Made by a program: the position numbers and the translations under genes. The notes beneath the pieces were generated by a model that had not been told where the DNA came from, did no database searches, and worked only from the letters and a program-made list of their open reading frames with translations. DNA of 42,145 nt from Streptomyces globisporus (lineage in GTDB: Bacteria > Actinomycetota > Actinomycetes > Streptomycetales > Streptomycetaceae): contig NZ_QWFA01000024.1 in the NCBI RefSeq assembly GCF_003501885.1, positions 1-42,145 on the forward strand, in the 5' to 3' direction. Positions 9,081 through 16,628 of the stretch are shown here, piece by piece (the first letter of the stretch is position 1; the number at the start of each line of letters is the position of its first letter).

Positions 9081-10066
9081 GGGCAGCCATCGTCGAAGCC
9101 GTCGGCAAGGTCTCCGTGACCACCGTCCCGGACCCCACGCCCGGCCCGCGTGACGTGGTCGTGAAGGTGGCGTCGTGCGGGCTGTGCGGCACCGATCTCC
9201 ACATCCTCCAGGGCGAGTTCGCGCCGACGCTGCCGATCGTCCCGGGTCATGAGTTCGCCGGGGAGGTCGTGGGGCTCGGTGCGGACGTCACCGAACTGTC
9301 CGTCGGCGACAAGGTGGCCGTGGACCCCTCGTTGCACTGTCACGAGTGCCGCTACTGCCGCTCCGGCCGGGGCAACCTCTGCGACAACTGGGCGGCGATC
9401 GGGGTCACCGTGCCCGGGGGCGCGGCCGAGTACGCGGTGGCGCCCGTCGCCAACTGCGTACGCCTGCCGGAGCACATCGACGTCCGGGACGCGGCGCTCA
9501 TCGAGCCGCTGTCCTGCGCGGTGCGCGGTTACGACGTCCTCAACGGCAACCTCGGTGCCCAGGTGCTGATCTACGGGTCCGGGACCATGGGGCTGATGAT
9601 GCTGGAGCTGGCCAAGCGCACCGGCGCGGCGTCGGTGGACATGCTGGACGTGAACCCGCAGCGCCTGGCCACCGCGACGACGCTCGGCTGCACCGGATCG
9701 GCGGCCCGCGCCGAGGAGCTGGACCGCCCGGGCGGCTGGGACGTCGTCATCGACGCCACCGGCAACGCCGCCGCGATCCAGGACGGGCTGGGGAGGGTCG
9801 CCAAGGGCGGGACGTTCCTCCAGTTCGGCGTCTCGGACTACGCCACGACCGCGGTGATCGAGCCGTACAGGATCTACAACCAGGAGATCACCATCACCGG
9901 GTCGATGGCGGTCCTGCACAGTTACGAGCGGGCCGCCGCGCTCTTCGCGAGCGGGGTGCTGGACGCGTCGGTGTTCATCAGCGACCGGCTGCCGCTGGAG
10001 CAGTACCCGCAGGCGATCGAGCGCTTCCGGGCGGGGATCGGCCGCAAGATCGTGGTGGAGCCGTGA
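9077..10066 (+). CDS. Zinc-dependent polyol/alcohol dehydrogenase (MDR family)
   Basis: A 329-residue medium-chain zinc dehydrogenase. Catalytic zinc ligands visible are Cys37 (GLCGTD), His58-Glu59 (GHEFAG) and Glu143 (IEPLSC). Structural zinc ligands are Cys88, Cys91, Cys94 and Cys102. The NAD(P)-binding Rossmann loop is GSGTMG (about 167-172). It most likely oxidises the imported polyol to the ketose, as sorbitol, arabitol and xylitol dehydrogenases do, before phosphorylation by the following kinase. The start overlaps the permease stop (ATGA) and its stop overlaps the kinase GTG start (GTGA). Confidence 0.9.
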   Translation: MRAAIVEAVGKVSVTTVPDPTPGPRDVVVKVASCGLCGTDLHILQGEFAPTLPIVPGHEFAGEVVGLGADVTELSVGDKVAVDPSLHCHECRYCRSGRGNLCDNWAAIGVTVPGGAAEYAVAPVANCVRLPEHIDVRDAALIEPLSCAVRGYDVLNGNLGAQVLIYGSGTMGLMMLELAKRTGAASVDMLDVNPQRLATATTLGCTGSAARAEELDRPGGWDVVIDATGNAAAIQDGLGRVAKGGTFLQFGVSDYATTAVIEPYRIYNQEITITGSMAVLHSYERAAALFASGVLDASVFISDRLPLEQYPQAIERFRAGIGRKIVVEP

Positions 10067-11001
10067 CGGACACCTCGCCCCCGGGCCCCGGCCCGGGTCC
10101 CCGCTCGGTCCTGGTGCTCGGCGAGGCACTGGTGGATCTGGTGCCGGCCGGAGAGGACGCCGCGGTACGGGTGGCCCAGCCGGGCGGCGCTCCGGCGAAC
10201 GTCGCGGTCGGTCTGGCCCGTCTCGGCGGGCGGCCGTCCTTCGTGGGCGGGCTCGGCGACGACGCCTTCGGGAGCCGCATCGAGGCGTGGCTGACCGGGG
10301 CGGGCGTCGATCTCTCGCTGAGCGCCCGCCCGCCGCTGCCCACGGCGCTCGCGGTGGCCGACCCGGGTGACCACGGGAACACGTACCGCTTCCATCTCGG
10401 GCACACGGCGACCTTCGCACTGCCCGACCGCACCGCGGAGGTGTCGCGTTTCGGCGCGGTGTACGTGGGCGGGCTCGCCGCGGTCGTCGAGCCGGCGGAG
10501 GAGGTCGTGGCCGCCACCGCCCGGGCGGCCGCGCGGAGCGGTGTGCTCGCGGTGGACCCCAATGTGCGCGAGGACCGCACCCTGGACCCCGTACGGAGCC
10601 ATGTGCGGCTACGCGAGCTGTGCGCGCTCGCGCGGGTCGTGAAGGCGAGCGACGAGGATCTGGTACGGCTGTGGCCGGACGCGGAGCCGGAGGCGAGCTG
10701 CCGGAGGCTCGCCGGGCAGGGGCGGCTGGTGGTGCTGACCCGGGGTGCGCGGGGCGCCACCGCGTTCGTCCAGGACGCCCCGGCGATCTCCGTCCCGGCC
10801 CTCGCGGTGCGGGTGGTGAACACCATCGGCGCGGGTGACGCGTTTATGGCGGGAATGCTGGCCTGGCTCGGGGCGGAGACCGGGTGGCGGACCGAGCTGT
10901 CCGGTGCGGAGGCGCGGGCGATGCTGGAATACGCGGCCGCGACGGCCGCCTCGGTCTGCGCCAGGGCGGGAACGGAACCCACGGCCCCGCTTGGGGTGTG
11001 A
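10063..11001 (+). CDS. PfkB-family carbohydrate kinase (fructokinase/ribokinase-like)
   Basis: A 312-residue ribokinase-fold kinase. The N-terminal substrate motif PGGAPANVAVGLARLGG is at about 40-56. The ATP/anion-hole signature NTIGAGDAFMAG is at about 253-264, with Asp259 the catalytic base. It begins at GTG 10063, overlapping the dehydrogenase stop by four bases. It is the last gene of the operon, followed by a strong hairpin at 11072-11114. In this context it would phosphorylate the ketose (for example fructose or xylulose) made by the dehydrogenase. Fructokinase is the best guess from the adjacent dehydrogenase and general family resemblance. Confidence 0.9.
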   Translation: MTDTSPPGPGPGPRSVLVLGEALVDLVPAGEDAAVRVAQPGGAPANVAVGLARLGGRPSFVGGLGDDAFGSRIEAWLTGAGVDLSLSARPPLPTALAVADPGDHGNTYRFHLGHTATFALPDRTAEVSRFGAVYVGGLAAVVEPAEEVVAATARAAARSGVLAVDPNVREDRTLDPVRSHVRLRELCALARVVKASDEDLVRLWPDAEPEASCRRLAGQGRLVVLTRGARGATAFVQDAPAISVPALAVRVVNTIGAGDAFMAGMLAWLGAETGWRTELSGAEARAMLEYAAATAASVCARAGTEPTAPLGV

Positions 11002-11071
11002 AGCGGGCGCCCACCGGGCATCAGGAGGTGGACCCGAGTTCCGCACGGCCCCTCCCCCGGCCCACGGAAAC

Positions 11072-11114
11072 CGCCGCGGCCCCACCGGATCGGAAGTCCG
11101 GTGGGGCCGCGGCG
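11072..11114. terminator. Bidirectional hairpin terminator between kinase and bL37 genes
   Basis: An 18-bp perfect stem (11072-11089 with 11097-11114) and a 7-base loop lie between the kinase stop at 11001 and the end of the convergent bL37 gene at 11120. There is no T-run, which is usual for actinomycetes. Its position suits termination from both sides. Confidence 0.8.
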
Positions 11115-11119
11115 TCGTC

Positions 11120-11197
11120 TCAGCTCTGCGGCCGCCTGCCGTGGTTCGCGGCGTTCTTGCGGCGGGCCTTCTTCTTACGACGTCGCTTCGAGGACAT
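11120..11197 (-). CDS. Ribosomal protein bL37 (25 residues)
   Basis: A very short basic protein, MSSKRRRKKKARRKN..., ending NAANHGRRPQS. Its composition, length and C-terminal AANHG(K/R)RP match bL37, the tiny large-subunit protein found in mycobacterial and other actinobacterial ribosomes (about 24 residues). A near-ideal AAGGAGG ribosome site lies 6 bases before the ATG at 11197. It is often missed by gene finders. The gene is monocistronic, ends next to the hairpin at 11072-11114 and has 167 bases of non-coding DNA upstream. Confidence 0.85.
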   Translation of the reverse strand: MSSKRRRKKKARRKNAANHGRRPQS

Positions 11198-11364
11198 CGA
11201 ACCCTCCTTTTCTGCTCGGTGCTCCATTGCGGACGGTCCAACGGGCGGGGTCACCCGGTGATCACCCGGCCGCCTACCCACCCACACCGTGGCAAACACC
11301 CGGTGCGCGTGCAACCGGCGGTGCGGTGCCGGGCGGGGGTGGACTGATGTGCGGAGACCGCCGG

Positions 11365-11751
11365 TCAGGGCCGGTAGCGCAGGGGGTGGTCGTCGGGCAC
11401 CTCGACGACGGCGATCCGCACCCCGTCGGGGTCCTCGATCCACATCTCGACCAGCCCCCAGGGCTCGCGTTTCGGCGGTCGCAGGACGGTGACGCCCTTC
11501 GCCCGCAGTTCCTCGTGGGCGGCCTCGGCGTCGTCGACCTGGAGCCAGATCCGGATGGCCGACGAGGGCGGCTCATCGCCCCGGCCGGAGACCTCCAAAA
11601 ATCCGCCGCCGAGGAAGTAGACCGTGCCGCGCTCGGGGCCCGCACCGAATTCACGGTAGACGGCGAGGCCCAGGGCGTCGCCGTAGAAGGCGCGGGAACG
11701 GTCGGGGTCGGTGGGGTGGAGCAGGATCCTGCTGCCCAGTACATGCACCAT
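11365..11751 (-). CDS. VOC-superfamily (glyoxalase/bleomycin-resistance-like) protein
   Basis: A 128-residue vicinal-oxygen-chelate protein with the paired beta-alpha-beta-beta-beta modules expected of the family: SRILLHPTDPDRSRAFYGDALGL at the start and IRIWLQVDDAEAAHEEL then MWIEDPDGVRIAVVEVP in the second half. Members include glyoxalases, dioxygenases and antibiotic-binding proteins; nothing here fixes the substrate. Metal ligands would be His12 and a late Glu. It is downstream of the DUF4190 gene on the same strand with a 51-base gap, which could be co-transcription or chance. Confidence 0.82.
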   Translation of the reverse strand: MVHVLGSRILLHPTDPDRSRAFYGDALGLAVYREFGAGPERGTVYFLGGGFLEVSGRGDEPPSSAIRIWLQVDDAEAAHEELRAKGVTVLRPPKREPWGLVEMWIEDPDGVRIAVVEVPDDHPLRYRP

Positions 11752-11802
11752 GGGCCGAGCGTACGCCGCCGCCCCGCGGGGCGGCGGCTCCCGCGGGACC
11801 GG

Positions 11803-12231
11803 TCAGTTCGTCAGTTCGTCGATGAAGTCCTCCGTGCACCGGTCCTCGGCGGCCCTCCCGTTGGCCTGGTTCATGCAGTCCTCGAAGTTTCGGAACTCCG
11901 GGGAGTCGAACACGGAGACGGCCACCACGAGGACGATCGCCGATCCGATGAGCCCCAGCGCGCCGAAGGCCGCGCCGACTATGGCCATCACCCGGCGCGG
12001 TGCGCGGCCCTGGCGGGTGCGGAGCGCGGCGATGATGCCGAAGACGACGGCGAGGAGGCCGAGGAGAAGTCCGCCGACGACGGTCCAGAAGAACAGGCAG
12101 GCGAGGAGGCCGAGCACCAGGGCGGCGACGGCGAAGCCGTTCGACCGGGCCGGCGGCTGACCGCCGTAGGCGTCGTGGTCGGCCGCGGGCGGCGCCGAGT
12201 ACGGGGAATCCGGGTACGAGGGAAGGGACAT
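11803..12231 (-). CDS. DUF4190-type two-helix membrane protein
   Basis: A 142-residue membrane protein. A Pro/Tyr/Ala-rich cytoplasmic head (MSLPSYPDSPYSAPPAADHD) is followed by a first hydrophobic segment (about 34-65), the DUF4190 linker TRQGRAPRRVMAIVG, and a second hydrophobic segment (about 80-103). A short extracellular tail carries Cys residues in EDCMNQANGR and DRCTEDF that could form a disulfide. These proteins are common in actinomycetes and functionally uncharacterised. I chose ATG 12231 rather than an upstream in-frame start at 12318 because the typical S-x-P-x-Y opening begins here. Confidence 0.8.
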   Translation of the reverse strand: MSLPSYPDSPYSAPPAADHDAYGGQPPARSNGFAVAALVLGLLACLFFWTVVGGLLLGLLAVVFGIIAALRTRQGRAPRRVMAIVGAAFGALGLIGSAIVLVVAVSVFDSPEFRNFEDCMNQANGRAAEDRCTEDFIDELTN

Positions 12232-12304
12232 CGGGAGGGTGCTCCTGTTCTCCTGGCTTCCCGTCCACCTGCCCCGTGGCCCGGCCGCCATGCCGCAGTT
12301 TCGG

Positions 12305-12871
12305 TCACGCTCCGGCAACTACCTGCACTGTTCGACGGAGGTCGGCCGACAGGTGGTGCTGGAGCGGTCGGCCGACCGCGGCGAGGTCGTGGGCGAAGGC
12401 GAGCGTGTCCGGGTCGGTCAGGGTGTACCGGCGGCGGGTGGCGTCGACCTGCTTGGCGGTCGGGGTGAGGGAGACCTGTTCGGTGGCGAGGTCGACGGCG
12501 CCGTCGCGGACATGGCCGGACAGGATCTCCGCGATGCCGGTGGGCTGGGTGATCAGGGCTTCCACCCGGCCGTCCGGCTGCAGCCGCCACCAGCCGGTCT
12601 CCCGGGCGGACGGCCGCAGGGGGTTCCCGTCCGCGTCGAGCAGCCAGGCCCGGGCCTCGTACGCGAGGAAGGGCCGCCCGTCGTGGCTGAACGTGACCTC
12701 CTGCGCATACGTGAAGTCCGCCTCCAGCGTGGGGTACCCGCCGCTCCCCGTGCCCCGCCAGGTGCCGAGGAATCCGGTCACCGGGGCGAGCAGGGGGTGC
12801 GGTGCGGGGGAAGCGTCGGTGCTCAGCGCGTCGGGGAAGGGAAAGGGGACGTCGCGGACGGGGTGGTTCAT
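12305..12871 (-). CDS. Nitrobindin-like heme/fatty-acid-binding beta-barrel protein
   Basis: A 188-residue protein of the nitrobindin (formerly FABP-like) family, which forms a ten-stranded barrel binding ferric heme and reacting with nitric oxide or peroxynitrite. The hallmark [15 protein letters not shown] is at about 36-50 (family pattern GxWxGxGxGxYPT). A late [10 protein letters not shown] places His172/His173 where the axial heme-ligand histidine is expected. The start at 12871 ([10 protein letters not shown]) leaves a short disordered leader. It stands between the DUF4190 gene and the MbtH gene without an obvious operon partner. Confidence 0.85.
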   Translation of the reverse strand: MNHPVRDVPFPFPDALSTDASPAPHPLLAPVTGFLGTWRGTGSGGYPTLEADFTYAQEVTFSHDGRPFLAYEARAWLLDADGNPLRPSARETGWWRLQPDGRVEALITQPTGIAEILSGHVRDGAVDLATEQVSLTPTAKQVDATRRRYTLTDPDTLAFAHDLAAVGRPLQHHLSADLRRTVQVVAGA

Positions 12872-13016
12872 GCTGGGGTGCGCTCCTGAATCCGTCGGGG
12901 CCGGTGCCGGGTCGCAGCCTAGGGGGTGTCCGGTCACGGTGCCGCGAGCTCGCCGATGGCCCCGCACGCGGGGTGCGGGGCCACTGGACAGGCGGGGCCG
13001 AGTCCGGTGCCGAGTC

Positions 13017-13235
13017 TCAGATGGGGTCGGACACCGTGCTCTCGATCAGGCTCTTGGGCCGCAGGTCGGTCCAGTTCTGCTCGACATAGTTCAGGCAGGC
13101 CTGACGGGTGTCCTCCGGGTGCGCCACTGTCCATCCGGAGGGCACCTCGGCGAACGCCGGCCACAAGGAGTGCTGCCCCTCGTCGTTGACGAGCACCAGG
13201 TAGGTGCCGTCCTCGTCATCGAACGGATTGGTCAC
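13017..13235 (-). CDS. MbtH-family NRPS accessory protein (orphan)
   Basis: A 72-residue MbtH-like protein. MbtH proteins bind and activate adenylation domains of nonribosomal peptide synthetases, especially those for siderophores. The full signature is visible: [16 protein letters not shown] at the start, then [23 protein letters not shown]. The GTG at 13235 is preceded by a GAGGAG site; the ATG eight bases further up is out of frame and meets a stop at once. No NRPS lies in the window, so it acts on a synthetase encoded elsewhere, or the cluster lies outside or has been lost. An iron-box-like sequence directly upstream (13252-13270) implies induction under iron limitation. Confidence 0.93.
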   Translation of the reverse strand: MTNPFDDEDGTYLVLVNDEGQHSLWPAFAEVPSGWTVAHPEDTRQACLNYVEQNWTDLRPKSLIESTVSDPI

Positions 13236-13251
13236 CGCATGCTCCTCAACT

Positions 13252-13270
13252 TTAGGCAAGGCTTCCTTTA
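13252..13270 (-). promoter_or_regulatory. Iron-box-like (DmdR/IdeR) site upstream of mbtH
   Basis: The 19 bases read TTAGGCAAGGCTTCCTTTA on the plus strand and share most positions with the actinobacterial iron box (TTAGGTTAGGCTNACCTAA type). The site lies 17 bases upstream of the MbtH GTG, where a bound iron repressor would block transcription. The match is imperfect, so the assignment is inference strengthened by the gene content and by a second box at 14345-14363. Confidence 0.65.
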
Positions 13271-13374
13271 CTTGACCGAATGTGACCCTACCCGTCCCCT
13301 CCCGGATGACTCGCCGGATTCCCCAACTCACTTTCCTCAATGGCGACTTGTCCGTCGCATCGAGGAGGTGACGA

Positions 13375-14274
13375 TCAGAGGCCGAGGTCGCTGAGGCGCG
13401 CCTCGTACCGGATGGTGAGGTCCTCGGTGTCACCACCCGTCGCGGGGTTGTCCCAGAGGGCCTCCAGCTCGGAGCGCACGGCGTCGGGCAGGGCTTCGTA
13501 CCGCTCGGACCAGGTGTCCGAGTTCGGTATCCAGTAGCCGACGACCTTGAAGCGCTCGGCCGGGAGCCCCAGCTCGCGCCGGAGGTAGCGGCGCACGGCG
13601 CGCAGGGCGTTGGTCTCCCCGGCCACCCAGACGTACCCGCCCGCGAGGTCCGCGCCGGGCGGGACGGAGGCGGCGACCAGGTCGGCCAGACGGCTCGGGC
13701 CGTGGCCGTTTCCCCCGTAGGTCCAGGTCACCCTGGAGTCGGCCGGCTCGCGCAGCGGCAGCACGGCCGAGGGGTCGGGCGCCTCCAGGACCGCCCGGGT
13801 CCGGACATGCTCCGGGGTGTTCTCCAGCAGCCGGGCGGCGGCGGGCAGGCCGGTCTGGTCGGCGACCAGCACCTGCCAGGAGAGGTCGTCCGGAGGGCTG
13901 TAGAGCCCGGTGGGGTCGTTGACGCCCACGACGTCGCCGGGACGCGCCTCGGCGGCCCAGCCGGACGCCACACCGCCCTCGTGCAGCACGAAGTCGATGT
14001 CGACCTCGCCCGCCTCCGGGCGCACGGCACGGATCGTGTACGTGCGCATCGGCGCGACGGGCCGCCCCTCGGGGGTCTCCCAGCCCCCCTGCTCGGTGGT
14101 CCGGGGCAGGGAGACGTCGGTGCGGTCCGGGCCGTGCGGGAGGAAGATCCGCACGTACTCGTCGCCGACCCCGGTGGTCCGGAAGCCCGCAAGGCCCTCT
14201 CCGTGGAGGGTGACGCGGGTCATGCTCGGGGTGAGCGGCTGCACTCGGGCGACGACGGCTCGGTGGATCGTCAT
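13375..14274 (-). CDS. Siderophore-interacting protein (FAD ferric-siderophore reductase)
   Basis: A 299-residue SIP-family flavoprotein (ViuB/YqjH-like) that reduces ferric siderophores in the cytoplasm to release iron. An FAD-binding barrel holds the RTYTIR motif (77-82) and DIDFVLHEG (about 92-100). The NAD(P)H-binding half has [17 protein letters not shown] (about 135-151), WVAGE and the C-terminal KVVGYW. ATG 14274 is preceded by an AGGGG site. Its promoter region holds a strong iron-box-like match (14345-14363). The MbtH gene follows 139 bases downstream on the same strand but behind its own box, so the two look like separate transcripts of one iron regulon. Confidence 0.92.
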   Translation of the reverse strand: MTIHRAVVARVQPLTPSMTRVTLHGEGLAGFRTTGVGDEYVRIFLPHGPDRTDVSLPRTTEQGGWETPEGRPVAPMRTYTIRAVRPEAGEVDIDFVLHEGGVASGWAAEARPGDVVGVNDPTGLYSPPDDLSWQVLVADQTGLPAAARLLENTPEHVRTRAVLEAPDPSAVLPLREPADSRVTWTYGGNGHGPSRLADLVAASVPPGADLAGGYVWVAGETNALRAVRRYLRRELGLPAERFKVVGYWIPNSDTWSERYEALPDAVRSELEALWDNPATGGDTEDLTIRYEARLSDLGL

Positions 14275-14344
14275 GGACACTGCCCCTTCGTACGCGTGGT
14301 CGGCCTGAGCGCCTCGCCCGCGGGGACGAGAGAACCGAATTGGC

Positions 14345-14363
14345 TTAGGCCAGCCTAACCTTC
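14345..14363 (-). promoter_or_regulatory. Iron-box-like (DmdR/IdeR) site upstream of the siderophore-interacting protein
   Basis: On the minus strand the site reads GAAGGTTAGGCTGGCCTAA, which keeps the AGGTTAGGCT half and the CCTAA half of the actinobacterial iron box with only the ends and two central bases differing. It lies about 70 bases before the SIP start codon, a normal place for an iron-repressor operator. Confidence 0.75.
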
Positions 14364-14928
14364 CGCGCGCAGCGGTTCGAGACGGCCTCGATCGTGGACC
14401 GCGGTCGGCGGCGCACGCCCGGTCCCCGCCGTCCGGCGGAGGAGCCCGGCGACATCCCTCTCGCGCGTCTGCCGATCCGAAGCCGGCCGGAACCGCGAGC
14501 GTCCATGAACCGGCGCGGACCCGCTGTGCGTTCAGCCCCGACGACAACATCCGTTTCACGATCGACGCCGAGGCGGCGCCCTGCTCCCGGCCGCTTCCGG
14601 GGCTGCCCCAGGGGCCGCCACCGACGCTCGGGGCATGGTGAGCTTCCGTCACGTCGTCGCCGCCACGGGGCAGATCGCCGCGGCGAACCCGGGTGGACCG
14701 CCTGGTCACCGGGCCGGCTCGGGTTCTCGTGGGGCGTGGCGGACATCGGCCCCGGGAAGACCGACGAGCAGGGAACGTCACCGCTCCGAGGGTGGGGACC
14801 TGCAAGGCGCCCGCGCCCTTCGCTCCGGCCGCCCGGGGCGGCTTCACGGTCCGCCACGCCGGACTGCCCCCCGCAGCCCGCCGAAATGCGCTGACCCGGC
14901 ACGGGCGGGTTGTGCCAAGCTCTTACGC
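14364..14928. other. 565-base stretch without a convincing gene
   Basis: Open frames exist on both strands but have the Arg/Pro/Gly-rich composition of antisense or out-of-frame GC-rich DNA, and none has a family resemblance or a supported start. Around 14530-14590 one plus-strand frame reads like protein (CAFSPDDNIRFTIDAEAA) before losing coding character, so a decayed gene is possible but unproven. The promoter of the S66 peptidase should lie at its right end. Confidence 0.4.
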
Positions 14929-15957
14929 ATGTCAGTTCGATACCCGCGCCCCTTGCGTCCCGGTGACCGCGTCGGCGTCACCTCCCCTTCGAGCGGAGTG
15001 CCCGGGGAGCTGCGTGAGCGGCTCGCCGTGGCGGTGCGCGATGTGGAGGCGCGGGGGTACGAGGTCGTCGTCGGCCGGTGCATGGACGGCTCCGGGCACG
15101 TCAGCGCGCCCGCAGCCGAGCGGGCGGCCGAGCTGACGGCGATGCTGACGGACCCCGGCATCCGGGCCGTGGTGCCGCCGTGGGGCGGGGAGACCGCCAT
15201 CGACCTGCTGCCGCTGATCGACTGGCAGGCGGTGCGGGCGGCGGAGCCGACGTGGGTGGTGGGCTATTCGGACATGTCGACCGTGATGACGCCGCTGACC
15301 CTGCTCACCGGGGTGGCGACCGTGCACGGGAACAACCTCATGGACACCCCGTACCGCGTGCCGGACGGACTGCTGTCCTGGTTCGACGTCGTCGCCGCCC
15401 CACCGGGCCACCGTTTCACCCAGATCCCGCCGGAACGGCACCGGGCCTCGGGCTGGGACGACTGGGCGGCGCACCCCGACTCCCGTACGCTCACGCTCGA
15501 CGTCCCGGGCCGGTGGACCCGACTGGACGGCAGCGGCGACGTGGACGTCGAGGGGCGGCTGATCGGCGGCTGCATCGAGATGCTGTGCAACCTCACCGGG
15601 ACGCCTTATCTCGATGCCTCGGCGTTCGCCCGGACCCACGCCGCGGAGGGGCTTCTCGTGTACGTGGAGGCCGCCGGCGACGACGCGTTCGCCATCTGCC
15701 GCTATCTGCACGGGATGCGGCTGGCCGGGTTCTTCGACGCCGCGAACGCCGTGCTCGTAGGCCGGACAGCGGCACCGGGGACCGCTTCGCTCACCCAGCA
15801 CGAGGCCGTGCTGGACGCACTCGGACCGCTGAACGTGCCGATCGTCGCCGACATCGAGTGCGGCCATGTGCCGCCGTACCTGCCCCTCGTCAACGGGGCG
15901 CGGTGCCGGGTCGTGCACACCGCCACCCGCAGCGAGGTGACGCAGACGCTGGACTGA
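14929..15957 (+). CDS. S66-family peptidase (LD-carboxypeptidase / MccF-like)
   Basis: A 342-residue serine peptidase of family S66. Family members are either LD-carboxypeptidases that recycle murein tetrapeptides or MccF-type enzymes that cleave peptide-nucleotide antibiotics such as microcin C. The catalytic triad fits Ser114 (VGYSDMS), Glu247 (VYVEAAGDD) and His313 (DIECGHVPPYLPLVNG). Length and the PPWGGETAIDLL segment (about 83-94) resemble the MccF-like branch. There is no signal peptide, so it acts in the cytoplasm. ATG 14929 begins at the family's MSVRYPRPLRPGDRVGV opening; the upstream in-frame extension is not protein-like. No NRPS or nucleotide-peptide genes are next to it. Confidence 0.88.
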   Translation: MSVRYPRPLRPGDRVGVTSPSSGVPGELRERLAVAVRDVEARGYEVVVGRCMDGSGHVSAPAAERAAELTAMLTDPGIRAVVPPWGGETAIDLLPLIDWQAVRAAEPTWVVGYSDMSTVMTPLTLLTGVATVHGNNLMDTPYRVPDGLLSWFDVVAAPPGHRFTQIPPERHRASGWDDWAAHPDSRTLTLDVPGRWTRLDGSGDVDVEGRLIGGCIEMLCNLTGTPYLDASAFARTHAAEGLLVYVEAAGDDAFAICRYLHGMRLAGFFDAANAVLVGRTAAPGTASLTQHEAVLDALGPLNVPIVADIECGHVPPYLPLVNGARCRVVHTATRSEVTQTLD

Positions 15958-15988
15958 GGGCCGAGCCCCCTCGCCAGGGGCGGCCGCC

Positions 15989-16552
15989 TCAGCCCTCGGC
16001 GAGCACGGCGTCGATCTCGCCGAGGAAGTCGTCCAGGTCTCCGGGGTTCCGGGAGGTGATCAGCGGCCACCCCTCGGCGTCGTCGCGGACCACCGGCTTG
16101 TCGACCCAGGTGCCGCCCGCGTTGGTGATGTCGGTCCGCAGCGAGGCGTACGAGGTCAGCGTCTTGCCGCGGACGTAGCCACCCTCGACCAGTGCCCACG
16201 GCCCGTGGCAGATGGCGGCCACCGGCCGGCCGGAGGCGGCGAACGAGCTGACGATCCGGGTGGTGGCGTCCTCCAGCCGCAGCGAGTCGGCGTTGAGTGT
16301 GCCGCCCGGGACCAGGAGGAGGTCGTACGCGGCGGGGTCGACGTCGTCGAGTGTGAGGTCGGGCCGCACGGTCTGGCCGGGATCGCGGTCGCCGATGAGG
16401 GTGCGGATCGTGTCGGAGGAGACCGCCGCCACGCTGACCTGCGCCCCGTGGTCGCGCAGGTGCTTCACGGGGACGACGAGTTCGTCCTGCTCGACGCCGT
16501 AATTGGTGACGACAGCCAGGATCCGGCGGTCGTCGAGAGCGGTGGTGGACAT
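15989..16552 (-). CDS. DJ-1/PfpI-family protein (type 1 glutamine amidotransferase-like)
   Basis: A 187-residue single-domain DJ-1/PfpI protein. The nucleophile elbow AAICHGPW places Cys115 and His116 in the usual positions, and LLLVPGGTLNADSLR (about 79-93) supplies the acidic partner region. Such proteins act in protein or nucleic-acid deglycation, general stress or small-aldehyde detoxification; the precise reaction is unsettled. The ATG at 16552 has a GGAG site 7 bases upstream; starting earlier at 16594 would add 14 residues. It lies 76 bases downstream of the carboxylate-amine ligase on the same strand and may share its transcript, which begins behind a SigB-like promoter. Confidence 0.88.
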   Translation of the reverse strand: MSTTALDDRRILAVVTNYGVEQDELVVPVKHLRDHGAQVSVAAVSSDTIRTLIGDRDPGQTVRPDLTLDDVDPAAYDLLLVPGGTLNADSLRLEDATTRIVSSFAASGRPVAAICHGPWALVEGGYVRGKTLTSYASLRTDITNAGGTWVDKPVVRDDAEGWPLITSRNPGDLDDFLGEIDAVLAEG

Positions 16553-16628
16553 GGACTGCTCCGTTCCTGCGATGTCAGATGTTCGGCTGTTCATGCGGTC
16601 GTCCCGCCGTGGCGGGGCCCGCGGGGGC

